NCBI GenBank assembly: GCA_025618425.1 | Contig: CM046836.1 | Location: forward strand, 16,456,135 to 16,520,134 | Source: Heliocidaris tuberculata | Lineage: Eukaryota > Echinodermata > Echinoidea > Camarodonta > Echinometridae | Length of the DNA: 64,000 nucleotides | Direction: 5' to 3' | The notes under the pieces: generated by a model | Seen by the model: the letters and a program-made list of their open reading frames with translations, nothing else | Database searches by the model: none | Told to the model about the DNA's origin: nothing | Position numbers and translations under genes: made by a program | Shown here: piece by piece, positions 48,301 through 63,100 of the stretch | Numbering within the stretch: the first letter of the stretch is position 1 | Layout of the letters: each line of letters begins with the position of its first letter

Positions 48301-51073
48301 TTATAAGAACGGTTCTTAACCGCTCTATTAAACGTGCAGTTTTGAATACAAAGCGATCCCAACGCGTACTTCAACCGGAAGTGAGTGTGCGTGTGTGTTG
48401 CGCGGGAAATCAAGTGCAGGCCATTGCTGCATGATGAAATGATGAAAAGAAAAAAAAAGCGTAAGAAGAGATAGAAAAAGGAATGGATAAAATGATTAAA
48501 ACAAAGAAAAACATAAGAAATTTAAAGAGAGAGAAGACGATAGAAAGAAAACAATGATGAAAAGAAAGAAAAGATAGAGAAAAATGATAGAATGATAAAA
48601 AAGAAAAACGAAAGAAAGCAAGTAAATATAAAAGAGAAAATGATAGAATGATAAAAGCAAAGAAATCATAAGGAAATGTAAATAAAGAAAAGACGATAGT
48701 ATGATGAAAACAAAAGAAACAAAGAAAGATAGAACGAGGAATTGATAGAATGATGAAAAACAAAGAAAAAAATAAGAAATGTAAAGAAAGAAAAGACGAC
48801 AGAGTAATGAAAACAAAGGAAAACATAACGATAGAAAGAGAAAATGAAATGTTAGAACGATAAAACAAAGTATAACAATGGAAAAGGTAAAAAGAGACGA
48901 CAGAATGATGAAAACAAAGAATAACACAAGGAAATGCGAAAGAAGGCAAGATGATGGAATGATATACACAAGGAGAAAAAAGGAAAGTGGGGGGAAAATA
49001 TAAAGATAAATGCATCAGGCAGACAGTATACGGTTTGAATTCCACGCGAAAAAAATTGACCCACTGACCTGTGCTTCCATAGCAACAAGACCACTTTGAC
49101 TGGTTGATCAATTTTGAGACGTAAAAATGTGCGGAGTGTGAATACAAATCAAACCATTCTTTAAGAGTCATTCCTTTAGACCGGTCTAACATGGAATGTG
49201 AATGGGACTTTGACCCAAGGAAGGTCACAATAGGAATAACCGTTGCCAGTTATTTGTTACAAGAGAGTTTTGCTATACATGACCTCAATGACCCTTGACC
49301 TAATAGCATGTGATCATTGACAGCATCATAACGGGAATGTCCTCCTAGTGCATCTCTGATCCAAGTTTAGTCACGGTAGGATTAACGGTTACCAAGTAAT
49401 CTGTCACAAGAGAGTCTAGCAGGTAAACTGTAACATTTGTGACGGACGACAGACGGACGTCATTTGGATCCCTTAGTCTCGACTCCACTTAGGTGGGTGA
49501 GACAATTAAGTACATAATGTCACTCTTTTACACAAGAGTTTTAAATCTTGTGAAAATATTAAGTGCTTTTAATAACTTTCCGAGTAGCCCTAATTTGAAA
49601 AATAATGTAATTACCTGGAAGTGTTTGCGTTGGTAGAGGAGGTGCCAAGGTGAAGCCATCTGCGTATATATGGATATATTAAGATAAGAACATCAAAATT
49701 TACAAAATGCTTGAATGATTGCAGAGCTACTAAAATTGAAGAAACAGACAAGGTAAAGTTAAGTAATAATTTTTATATATTAAAGAAAGTAGTTAATTGC
49801 TCACTCATGCATAAAATGTTGATGGAATATGTAAGGATAGAAAGAAAACAAAGTTTGTTGTTTAGAAAATATTGTTTATTTATCAGAATATGGATTTCTA
49901 AGCCATTTCACCACTCTAAAATTTGCTGATACCAGCTAGAACCAATATCAGTTCTTATCAAGTGTGGATTTTGCATCCTTTCACAAAAGTGACTTTTGCT
50001 CAATCGAGCATAAAATATCGCTAGTTTTTTTGTTTGTTGTTTTTTTTTTATTGTTGTTTGGTGTCATAAGCTATACAAATGTTTGAAAATTTCCTTAAAA
50101 TATTTTGAAATATTTACTTGGGGAGAGTTTTTTTTTCCAAAATGATAACTTTTTATGGGACGCACTGTATTGTGGAGTTGTAAATAGGATATAGAGGTCT
50201 GTACCTGATGCATTGAAAGCCGATACTATGGCACTAAATCCACGACGGGTTACTGAGTAATCACTTGTGAACCGGATCCACAGATAGGGGGCATACGAGA
50301 CTACATCAGCTGGTATTGTGGAACAGAGAAACTGTTCTATCTGCTCAGCATCCCTAAGCTCTGCTGTGTATCCAGAATAGATTCTGACATAGTCGCAACA
50401 ACACTCCAAAACAAAGTCATTGAACTGGACAGTGATGACACTGTCGGGTGGAGCGATAAACTGCCACTGTGTGAACGCATTGTTCGGGTAATTGGAAGGG
50501 TAGTAAGGCGAAGCGATAGTTTCACCATCTGCATCGTGCTCCAAATATATGGTTCCGTCTGTACCAATAACATTTAATTTTGAAATGTGTTAAAAGCTGT
50601 TTACATAGAAATAATTGACTCCTCTTACATTTGTATAATGTCACTTTTTTACTGCAATAAAAGCGTATTTTGAATGGCATTTTACCGTTTCGAAGCAGTT
50701 TTATACCCCCCCCCCCAACAAAAAAAAAATGGATTGCTGTTGCTAAGCATTACATAGTACAATTGAAGAAAAGCTGGATATAGTACAGCTTCTTCTCGAC
50801 AAGTGTAGCTGCCCCGAGTCTTTCCAGTCCTTCCACTTTGCCATATTGGAACGATCTTAATACTATCAAAATCAAATCACTGTAAATTTTGTCCTCAAGA
50901 TCCGTTTACTAATTTTGCTTGTATTAAACATGAAAAAGATCGTGTTTATTACAAGCAAAATTCATATTTTCATTGTCGTGATGGCACAATGTTGGCTCCC
51001 ACCGTATCCCTTCTTTTTTTAGTCATTTAAAAGAGTATTTTCTTTTATTTATTTTTAAAAAATATTTTTTAAA

Positions 51074-51104
<31 letters not shown>

Positions 51105-54100
51105 GGGGGGGGGCTTTCTCAATCACGATAGTTCACTGTATATTAATAAGATATTTATCAATAAATAATGTAAATCAGTAACTCTGAGTTCAGTAAACCA
51201 ATCATTCCACATTGCATTTGAGTTGGATACCTCATGCAGGAAAGTTGGTGCAATTGACAACTGAGCAGATGGTTGAGGCAAGATATAAGAAGTTTGCACA
51301 CTGTTCAGTATGAATTCATACTAGCCTATGAAACAGTATTATTATTATAGGACACACTGGATCAAGGCCCTTTGAAAGCTCAGATTAAGTTAAGTGAAAT
51401 ATGACTCATCAATGCAGGAATCATGGTCTATGGCTTTGACCCATAATAATTCCAGTAGTCTAAATTTGGGACAAAGAAATTTGACATGACTTTTGAAAAC
51501 GTTGGTTTTTAGTCATCCATGTCTTCAAACTGTATTAAGACATCTCTACCATAGAATAAATTTTAAGGTCACAAGTTGTAGGCCCTACCTTTTAATAAGA
51601 TACCAATGTTTGTTATATATTTAAAACATGCGGAGCATACCAGTTCTTATTTGATCACTGAAATTAAGAACTGAAGAATACGGCAAAATATCAAGGCTAC
51701 CAATCCAATGGTCGGAATTCACAAAGGAGGTTTAAACCGGAGGTTAAAAGGATTCGGTAACTTTGTGGAGGCTTGATTTAATAAATTGTTGAATTTTGAT
51801 ATCTGTCTTGTATAATGATGTTGAGAAGGATAAATAAATACAAGGTATAGAAAGGTTTTCAAATATATAATGCTATTATTAAGATATCTAATGACTGAAT
51901 ACTCCCATTTCCGAAAACGTATGGCCATACACTTTAGTCTAACACTGAGTCTATGGGGGAAAATGAGCCTGACATTTCCGGTCACTTGCATATGTTTACT
52001 TTTGTGAAGCACATTATTATGTTTGAATGATGAGTTTCTTCTACAATGTAAATACTTTATATGATTTATGAACTGGTATCGAAAAATAAATGAATCTTGA
52101 ATCTTGAATCTTGAATGATTTTGAAGTGCTTTTTTTTTCATGGGCTTCATTTTTACACCATACTACATACACTGATAACACGTAAGGCCAGGCAGCTCAG
52201 CTCAGATTTTATCAAGCCTCTACAAAGTTACCAAATCACTTTTAAGGAGGTTTAACCATGGGTAAGGTATAAACCTCCGTAAGCGTACTAAAATAAGCGT
52301 AAATAAGCGCACATTGCCATGCGAGCGCTCAAATAAAATATATGACTGGATAGGAATCTGAGCGCACGTACGCTTAAAAAACCCAGGAGGGGGTTTAAAT
52401 CATGGTTTAGGGTTTAAACCAAACCTCCTTTGTGAATTCGGGCCAATGTATTTAAAGCAATTACATTACGTTCTAATATTCCTACCTATGACTGGAGTTG
52501 CGGGATTTGGGCAGACCGTTTGATAGTCAGGGCAGCAGTCACCATTGATAACGCACACATCATCACACCAGCAATCGCCAACTTGACATGGTGCACCATA
52601 CTCAAGGCAACAGCTAATCTGACATGTTCCACCTTTGTCATATGTTAAGGAAAAAAAAAAATGTTTTCGGAATTTTTGGTTGAAGCCTTTTCCTTAGAGT
52701 TATCAAGAAAGCTTTAACAAATACTCTATATGTCATTCTAATCCCAGTGAAAGCATAAAGCAGGCCCATAATGAATTGATGGCGAAAAGCTTTACTGCCC
52801 TGTTTTACACTTTCAAGTGGGCATTATAATTTATCTTAAATTGTCAGTACGGTACTTTTAACAGATTGAGGAGCATATCGCACATAACTGAATAAACTAG
52901 AATAAATCATTAATGATACAAATAAATGTGTTGTATTACTAAATAAATGGGAAAATGTACAACTGATGTAGCGATGTTTTGTTTTTTACCGATCGATGTG
53001 TCACAAAATGTAATTTGTTCAAATCTGTTGTTTTGTTCTTGTTCAAGAATGATTGAATAAAATCTTTCTTTGAAAGAAAAAAAAATTGATATCAAATTTG
53101 TACGCCGACATATACCTTGATAGCTGGAAAATCCCCGCTCCACCCCTTCGTTTTCTTTTCTTCATTTTTTTTTCCTCTCTCCTGCAAGTTACCCCTGTTT
53201 CTACTTTAATGGTATGAATTTAATTTTTCAGGGCTACAAGAATATCAAGTTTTGCTTAGGCTTCAGCCCTTCTGTATCATAACCCTTTTCACTCTTACGC
53301 ACTCTTACTATGTTAACAATGAAATGTGATATGTCTACAATAATATATATACACTGAAACATATTATTGTTTGGTTTGATGGTAGAGTAACCAACAAATA
53401 TTGCACATTTATTTCACCTACTAGTACATTGTGTCATCGAATTCAATAACAATATCACAACTCTCCACTCATCTGGGGAGCAATCGAATAGTCACAATTT
53501 TACAGGAGCGCAAATGCTTATAAAACTTCAATGACGCTCGTATCCTAGCGGGTACCCATTTTATATCTGGATGACTGAGGAGAAGCAAAGTATACAAAGT
53601 GCTTTGCTTAAGGACTGAAGTGCCCTACCAATACTTGTACATACGACGTTTGTATCACCAGTAAAGTGATCAGACCCCTCGGCTACAGCATCTCATGTCG
53701 TAATGAAAAATTTGTGAATGTTTCAAAAGCTATTCATAATGTCGTAGTAGAAGTATACTTTCTAATAAACCAATAATCGTTTCTTAGATTAAATGAAAAG
53801 GTATCGCTTACCACACATCCATTCATCGCTTCCATCGGGACACTCAATGAGCCAATTGCAACGACTTGTCAATGGTATTATATAAGAGCTTGCATTACAA
53901 ATGAAGTATTCTGCGAAAAAAGACAGTTAATATAAAAACACAGCGGAATTACTATCTCAGATATGTTAACAATCCTACGGATTGTCTATAACAAAGACTT
54001 CAGGAGCTTAATTTCAAGTGACTCAATTCCGACTAGAAAATGCATATTTGGTTTATTTCCAGTGATATTTCTTCAACAAAATAATCATTTATTTTAGCAA

Positions 54101-57100
54101 AGAAGTTTAAAGTCCTTCTATAAGAGTGTACCAATGTATTTCACCAACCCTGTGTTTTAACGTGTGCTCATAATTATATTAGAAAGAGAAACAAGGGAAC
54201 AAATTGTTGCTCAAGTTTGATACAATTTCCTAGTTAACATACAGGATGTATAATGGCAGTATCTAGGTAGAAAAGTAATTTTTCTTTTGTCCCCCCAAAA
54301 AGAGTCGCCAAATGAAATCATATGTCAAGATATATGACGGGAGCATATTTAGATCAAAGGTAAAAAAATGTTCTATTTATGTGAAATATGAAATATCGAG
54401 AAGGCTTAATTAGCTTGTGTGTATTTTCAGATTGGCTGACTGACTAACAGCTTTAACACATTAAAAAATAGTCGTACCTGATAAGTCATCGAGAGCACTT
54501 ATAGCGACAATGAAGCCCATGCCTCTTGATGTAAAGTCGGTCTCGAAGGTGACCCAAGATCGCCTATTGTCAAGGAGGATGGGGTTGGGGTTGTTGTATC
54601 CTGAGATGGTGTGTAAGATGCTGTCAGAGTCCGAAGGATCGTGCCCTGTTCCGATGACGAGGACGTCGAAGTCGGGTTCAGTGTGCAGGAAATCGAAAAC
54701 GAAACGAGTTGCAGACCCTTCTGGAGCAGTGACCAACCACGTTTGATTAAACTGATTTGGGTATGACTCAGGGAAGTTTGGAGAGAGCAGGAAGAAAATT
54801 CGGTCTGTTTGGAGCAGGATGTCGCCCTCGGTATTACCTACAATAACAAAAAAAAAATTAAAGAGGATCAGTCACCGAAAAAAAAAAAATTATTAGGTGA
54901 TCAATCCTGAAAATTTAAACATTCTATCAGTTAAGAGTATGAAGGCAATATAGTGTGCTCCCTTTTTTAGCGATTGCATACAGATGCCTCAGCAAGTCGA
55001 CTCAAAAGTTGTTTTTCTATTGAATCCATTTATTGATAGTATATTTAAACTTACATTATCTCTTTCTATAAGTATTTGAAGTCCATAACTATGTTTAAAA
55101 CTGTTTAGCGTTGTGGAAACCCTAACATACAGAGCCAAATATTTTTGTTGTTATTTCACCCCTTTTAATTTGTGTGCAAATACTTGCTTTTTATACTTTT
55201 TCGCACCATCACAATAGAATATTAACAAACCTGATGTCTGGCAGCTAGACAGGCTAACATGGTCGACAGCTATCGAGCTTAGAAAGCCGTTACCAGTGAT
55301 TCCTTCTAGGACAAGCCATCCGGTCCCAAGGGAACTGAGATCCACCTCACCAAACCTCCATTCGCTGTTGGTGTGAGCCGTGTTCGACCATAGCGCTTGT
55401 TTCGATCGAGTATCCTCTCGAATAAAGCCAACCTTGAGTGCCCCCTCCGCTAAGCCGTTGTTAATGCGGTAAGAAAACGTAAAGCACAATGGCTCATCAC
55501 TGCCATCTCCCACTCTTATAAGCCTTGGGCTAATTAGACCCGCAGAGTTGCCGGGTCCTGAATAAAAGTCTTGGAAGTTAATGTAGGTGTCGTCTAGATG
55601 GTTCGAGGGAAGGAGGAAAAGTTTATAAAAGTGATGATAAGTGACGTCTTGAAAGGTCGATGAGTATATGTTGTACAATATGTAGTAGGAAGAAGAGCTT
55701 GAATAATAATAATAATAATAATAATATGGATATTTATATAGTGCTGGTATCCGTCAAGTATGACGCTCATGGCGCTCTACAAACAAAATAATTAAATTAC
55801 ACTAAAGAAGGAATGCAATATAGCATACATATCAAAATAATAATGTACAACACAAAGTAAGGAATTAATATCTTAAGCTTAAGTACAAGAACACAGAGGC
55901 GTCGATTCGCTCGGTATAGACAAAGCATTGGAGGGGGAAGCACTGTTTGTGAACAATGCTCTGCCCCTCCAATGCTCCGTCCATTTCGAACGAATCGACG
56001 CCTCTGCAAGAACAAAGTGAATGTTACATACATGCGGTCCAGTAAATTACATTATCATTATTTAAGGGAACTGTCTAGAAAAAAGGTGAGTTTTGAGAGC
56101 AGCTTTGAAATTGCTGAGGGCAGGTAGGGTACGGATGTGAAGTGGGAGCTTGTTCCAAAGAATTTGACCAGCACGAGAGAAGGCTCTATCCCCTCAGGAA
56201 CTGCGTGTTTTGGGGACAACTAATAAAGAAGAATGAGATGAACGTAGATGTCTTATAGGTTTATACTCAGAAATCAAATTCACGTTGTAAGAGGGAGCGG
56301 AGGCATGCAAGGAACGGAATACTAACAGCAACAACTTAAAAATTATTCTGTCACATACTGGTAGACAGTGAAGGGTATTAAGAATGGGGGTGATGTGAGT
56401 TCTACGGGAAGAAAGAGTGACAATACGTGCGGCAGTATTTTGCAATTTCTGGACTCGGACAATTTGTGTGTTAGGGAGCTGATATAGCATGGAATTACAA
56501 AAATCTAATCGCGAGGAAATAAGAGCATGGACAAGTTTCTCAGTAGCTGACCGATTTAAGTATTTGCGAATGAAGCCTAGATTTCTTAACTGATATCTGA
56601 CTGACTTACAAATACTAGACACATGAATTGACAGTGACACAGAAGAATTTAGCATGACGCCAAGGTCACGACACTGTGATGAGGAACTAATGACTGAATC
56701 TGACACAGTTATGGTAAACTCCTGTATCTTTGCGAGATTTGATTTCGAGCCAAAGAAAATAAGATCAGTTTTTCTGTCATTTAGTTTAAGTGAGTTTGCA
56801 TTCATCCAAGTTTGCACATATTTGATGCACGCTTCGAGTATCTTGACGGTACGATTTGCATCATCCTGATTGGGAGAGAACGAAGCGTAGATCTGGATGT
56901 CGTCCGCGTAGCAATGATACTTAACATCATGCTGCTGTAACATTTGCTTGAGCCTAATGATGTACACTGAGAACAGCAACGGACCTCCCACCGATCCCTG
57001 CGGGACCCCGCATCTAGGCTCTTAAGGGTCAGATCTTTCATGATTCACACATACCAGTTGGTTGATCCAAATAGGACTTGAACCATTCTAGGGCACGGTT

Positions 57101-60100
57101 GCGGATTCCAATGGATGACAATACACTGACAAGAATAGTAACGACGATGGATTTTATGAAAATCCATTTATTTGGATTCCATAACTATATCTTAAAAAGT
57201 GCATGTGTTGTAGCTGATTATTATGCATTTTGTCGATTTATCCGTATGCCTTAACAGAAGTAGACCTAGGGAGCGTTTCATCAAGCGTTTTGTCAGTAAT
57301 TTTTAACGACTACTGTTATAAGCTACTGAAGTCCTTGCATCTGATTGGCTGAGAGCAAATTTGTCGGTAAAAAGCAATGACAAAACGCTTGATGAGACGC
57401 TCCCCTGGATTAAAATGTGTCACCGATTTCTGACATACCATTCTGTGTTGAAAGATACCAATCAAATTCGTCACGTGGTGTTTTGACCTGTTCCCATCCA
57501 CAGAAGCCGTCCTCAAAGTCGCAATATATATCAGGCGAAACATCGACGAGGCGTTCATGAAATGCTAATTATGTGAAAAGAAATTTAAAAATAATTGCCC
57601 CTTCCGTAATAAATTCCTTTCAAGATGTCAAACATCTATTTAAAATCACAAATATAATTACATTGTTTGAATGATATGGAAAAAATATCCAACATCAAAA
57701 AGCTGTGAATATCTTCATGTTGGACGAAATTGCAATATTAATCAGTATAGTGATTCCCTTTTTTTCTCTCTTTCTTTTTACATATTCGACAATTAAGAGG
57801 GTGCATATAAGAACATAAGCATGATAAGCATAATTTCAAGAGAAGTAAAAACTTGTAATGCAGGAGACAATGCAGAATGCAGACAAAGAAAATGTAAACG
57901 GAAAACTTTTGGAAAAATACGAAAAACGAAGCGGAAAACTCATTATTATATCATTAGCCGCAAGAGAGAGATAATGATAATTATGTATAATTATTGCTAC
58001 TATAAACACGATAAAAACTACTTTCGAAAAATAAACTCAAGGGCAATTTCAAAGGCCTATTGTACCGCCCATAGAATTCAGGTTTGGATTACGTAATACG
58101 CGATTGTAATGTTTGCACATTTCTAAAGGTGATAGACAGGGCTATTGAAATTGCCTTCAGTTGATTCTTCGAAAGTAGTTTTCATCGTGTTTATACATAA
58201 TTTGGGAAGTACTGGGTGATTTCAAACAAGGCGACGATATATCTTAAATCTTCGTACAATTTTAGATAAAGTGAACCGAATGAATTTAGCGTGTAGTGAA
58301 CTCATAGCAAAGTTTCGGTAAAAGTAGCTAAAACTAGTACTAATAAGGAGAGTATGATAAAAATCGACTACATTCTGTTTGATAGTGGGAAATGGAAGTT
58401 TTTGTCAGTTTTTATGCCTATTATAATAAGCAATAAGCAAGCTGGTTAGAGCGATTTGCTATTGAATATGCAAATTGTAAATGTATCTCAAATATTTAAA
58501 CGATTTCTCAATCACTGTTCTCTTTTTTTTTTCTTATTGGTATCTATATTCATAATTCGTGAACCCATTAAAAATTCCAAGAGAGAAATATATAGTGGTT
58601 CATAGGCAGAAACATTGAATACAGTTATAAGATTAAAATGGATCAAACCGCCTATATACATCACCAAAATCACTCAACTCAACATCAAATTCACTAGTTA
58701 TTTAAGACAGATACTAATAAGACTGTGTGTATCAAGAGAAATTAAAAGAGAACAGTAATTCGGAACTCGTCTCAATATTTGAGATACATATATATACAAT
58801 TATATATAATATCAGTTTGCTTATTGCTCATTCTAATCGGCAGAAAAACTGACCGTGACAAAAACTTCCATTTCCCACTATCAAATCTACAGTCGATTTT
58901 CCACTCTCTTTATTGGTACAAGTTGTAGCTACTGAACCCAAACTTTGTATAATGAATTCACAGCAAACGGAATTCACTTCATCACTTGATCTAGTTATAC
59001 GAAGATTTAAAATATGCCAACTGCTAAAGAGTACTTTGTAATGGTAAAACATAGTAGATATCGGATCAATAATCTTACCGCTGCAGGGTTGGAATGCTGC
59101 TTGCTCTGAACAAATACACGAGTAACCAGAAGAAACATCATTGCAGATATTCGAATCACCGCATGGTTGGTCCGCACAAGTAAGTTTAACTACAAAACAA
59201 AGAAAATTAAAAAGGTTTTATTTTCCATAAATTGTAAAAGTGTTCATGTATCTTAGTTCATACTGCTACCATATTTTGTTTGGTTTGGTTTTTTAAAATT
59301 TTATTTTATCAGTTTAAGCAAAGTAGCAGACGCTATAATTTGCAGCGTGAGAGTCTAATTTCCTTTTCGTTTGTATTAAGTTGAATGTATTTTTGTAAAA
59401 GCAATGTGTTTCCACGTGCACGCTTAACTCAATATTAAATGATGTTTACTATTTTCTGTCATATTATGTTTTGCCTTGTAATAAAACGTCTAAAATTCTT
59501 GGTCTGCTTGTTAAAACCTAACTAAATACTAGTGCATATTTCTTGTAAGAGACAGGCTGAAACAGAAAAATCGAACCTTCGATAGATTTCGCCTCAATGA
59601 CGGCACGGAAGCCTTGTATTGCGAGGTCTGTCGACGAATCCGACGTGAATTTCAACCAGACACTTTGACTGTGGACGCGATAGAAATGAGCTATATAAGC
59701 GTCCGAGTCTGCAATAATGGAAGACGCATCGTCAGGGTCATCACCACTGCCGATCATCAGGCGACCAAATACCCTCTCCAGGTCAAGAAATCCAACAACT
59801 ATGTCAAGTGCGTCTCCGTCTGGGGTTGTTACATTCCACATTTGCTCTCTGATTCCGTACGATTCAATGTCAAACAAATAGCCAGCTGAAATCACGACTG
59901 ATGTAGTACCTAAGATTCAGATACATATGTGATGCAGAAAAGGAGGAAGCGGAAGATACATGAATCATTGTGCCCTTGCGCAGCAAATACAGAGGATCGG
60001 TAAAAAAGTAATAATATGGTATCTTTCAAAGATTATGGTAAACAAATTAAGAAGACTTTTATTAAAAGCTTCTCATGTTGATAATCATGCCTTTATTTCA

Positions 60101-63100
60101 TTATCGTCATATTCTTGAACTTGACCCATGCCCTTCATACAAAATAAGAAATGTATTTAAAATTCAAATGGTTCTAGACAGCAGCAGCGGTACCGTGGCG
60201 GTACGGTGGCGTCCGAATGGTTGGTGCCCCCTTCCCGCTTTTCCAAAACCGAGAAAAGTGCCCCTGCAGCCGGAAAAATATATAAAGGTAACTAGCAGAC
60301 ATTTGATTTTTTTTTTGTACCTTCACACTCAAAGAGCGAAATATCATCAATGGCAATATCAGATTGATAACTTCCGCCATCGATCCCCTCGATGATGATC
60401 CATCCAGGGCCAAGGGAGCGCAGATTGACTCGTCCCTCCAACCATTCATCACCGACCTCACCGCTCCTTGTCCATAGGTTTCGAAGCAGTAGCGATCCTG
60501 CCTCGAGGAAGTTGATGTTAAGCGTGCCTATGTCACTCCCATACATGTGGTAAAAGAAGGTCAGGCACAGAGAAACTTCGTCGTTGTCTCTTGGTGGGTT
60601 GATCTTAGGGCTAATAAGACTTGCAGAATCACCACCACTTGGCCCTGAAGTTTCAATGTACATGTACGTTCCATCTGAAAAGATATGAAGTTGTACGTTT
60701 GAGCTAAGGGCAGAATATATGCACATATTTTATCATGGACTGAAGGCATTTTCATATACATAAGATCAACATTGCCATGACTCTGCAACTGCATTCCAGT
60801 TTCCAATACTGTATTTAGTCATCCCCTTGTTTAAAAGTCATGATGTCACTCTCTCTCCTCTCAAGCTGTGTTTCCAGTCCAGATACTAGGAAAATGATAC
60901 AAAATGTGACAATGTGACTTGATACTTCATGTAAAAACTGGAAAGAAATATTTTACAAACTTGCCATGAATAATGCGTACAATTATTGGGAAAATGATTT
61001 GTGCATTTGTAGGGTTTTCTCATTTCACTGCATTAATAAATTGAAATTTAATCCAGCAAATTTAGGGTGCAGGTATACCACGTGTACTGAAGTAAACTCA
61101 TCTCGGAGCAAATTTAGAATAGCCCACCACAAAGGCCGACTAGATGTCCGGTGGTTGACCAATTAAAGCTTCTCCATGGACCTAAATCCCCCGCTAAATC
61201 CAAAGATTAAAGTTTCTTAGCTAACTCTAAATTAGTTACATTTTCCTGACCTAATCATTACTTTAAACGAAACCCTAAACTTAACCATAACCCTTTGCGT
61301 TGGTTGTCCATGTACCATGTGTACATAAACCCTATTGGTAGGGTATTCTAAAGTTAAACCCTTTGCTCTCTAAACACACTGTTTACATCACCTCCATTAC
61401 TTACTTCCATTTTGGAGAGTATGGTCGACGGATGGACCTGTAGACAATGAAGGAGTTGGTCCAGATCGAAGCGTCCAATCGAAAACATCACGAGGTGTCT
61501 GGACCTGGTCCCAGCCGCAAAACCCATCTTCAAAGTCACAAATAACTTCTGCAGAACCTTCCATGCGGTGGTTGTACATGTCGATCCCTGATAGAACAAG
61601 TAATCAGCGCAAAAATAAATACATAAAAAACTAACGAAAAAGTTTTAAGGAAATATTACGACATGAAGTCTCAACATTACAGGCATTTGAAATCAGGTCA
61701 ACCCTAAACAAAATATTTACTTTCCTTTAATATGTAGTTAAATATCGACCCGAAGCATTTAGTGCTGCCGTACAAAGCGAATGTATTAAATGTGATTTTC
61801 CAAAATGTATGCAATATTCACATGATAATATTTGCAATGGGTCTAAGTATAAGTTTTGTTCAACCAGGGGAATTTAAATATCTAAGGTTCTTCAGTATCA
61901 CACACTCTAAAAAACGTTAAGTAAAATTTTACCCAATCTAGGGTAAAAAGGGAACATGCATGTTTGTTGTAAAGCTTTATCCAATATTTGGTAAAATTTA
62001 CTCTGATTTTTTGGTAAAATTTACCCTAAATTGGGTAAAATTCACCAACATTGCGTAAGATTTTACCCAACAAACATGCACGTACTCTTTTAGGCCAATA
62101 TTGGGTAAAATTTTACCTAACTGGTTTTAGAGTGTTGAATACAGTGACCTAGTTTATATCTGTAGTAAAGGTAAATAATATGAAGAGGTAAACGGTGTTA
62201 GAGTAAAGATATTGAATCCTTTTTATCTTTGGGTATAGTCCAATCCAACAAGAGTTTATTGTCATATGAAAATTCTTTCATTCTTAGTCGGTGAAACGTT
62301 GCAGGGGTACTGGTATTACACGTTCATTTCGTTTTACTTGAGTAAAATAATCAACATTATAACAATTTTATATCAACCTGTTCAGTTACTAATTAGATAA
62401 AGTACTACTTTTACTACAAAATGGTTCTTTCTCTTTTTCAGTGAATCTAAATGTAACAGCAACCGAAAAAATCAATTCTCTTAGATTATATATTAATTAT
62501 TTTGGGTATATTTAAATCTAGAGCATGGATTATTTACATGAAATGTATCTTTCAATTATTTTGATTGTTTATTTAATCTTACCGTCGCATGGAGGCAAAT
62601 TGGATTCTCGTACACATGTGCAAGAATATCCCAACGCGTGGTCTCTGCAGGGGTTAGATGGTCCACAAGGCTGGTCTGAACAAACCTGACCTATTCCCCA
62701 AAATGACGGTATGGAATCAGTGAAACAGAATTGAACAATTATTTAAGAGAGATAATAATACCCCCTCCTCAACGTGGCGCCTATTTGTATGAACTAACAA
62801 CAAAGCAACTGACGACTACAGTGGTGAGGAAAACATTTTTTACACAAAAGCATGTCTACGTATGATAGTTTCAAGAACTGAACATAAAAAAGTTGACACA
62901 GGCTAACACCTACTATTAACGGGAAGGTAAAGCAAAAAAAGAGAATAACAAGGGCTCAGTTCTTTTAAATTGTCTACTACTAGTGCAACGTAGTCATGTC
63001 CTTAAAACAAAACTCTTACTGGTAAGCATGGAAATTATCAGATACACTATCTTCTTTTTGTTCTTCTTTGTGTGTGAAATTTCTGAGCTGTTGTATTTGT

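Larger units (their letters stand above)
45556..49614. other. 4-kb intron filled with repeats
   Basis: Contents in order: AT-rich unassigned DNA, a C run near 46336, a partial copy of the 21687-22284 MITE (about 46548-46770), a fragment of the TGACC repeat (to about 46930), a LINE fragment (about 47460-47910), a TGACC repeat with a nested TIR element (47940-49500). No exon was recognised. Confidence 0.65.

Noticed and set aside
48410..49228. 272-codon Phe/Ser/Leu-rich frame on the minus strand
   Set aside because: It is produced by the A/G-rich tract on the other strand. The composition is repetitive and no domain is recognisable.
58828..59052. 74-codon cysteine-containing frame next to EGF 2
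   Set aside because: It lies in the right arm of a foldback element and runs across the EGF exon boundary without an acceptor in the right phase.
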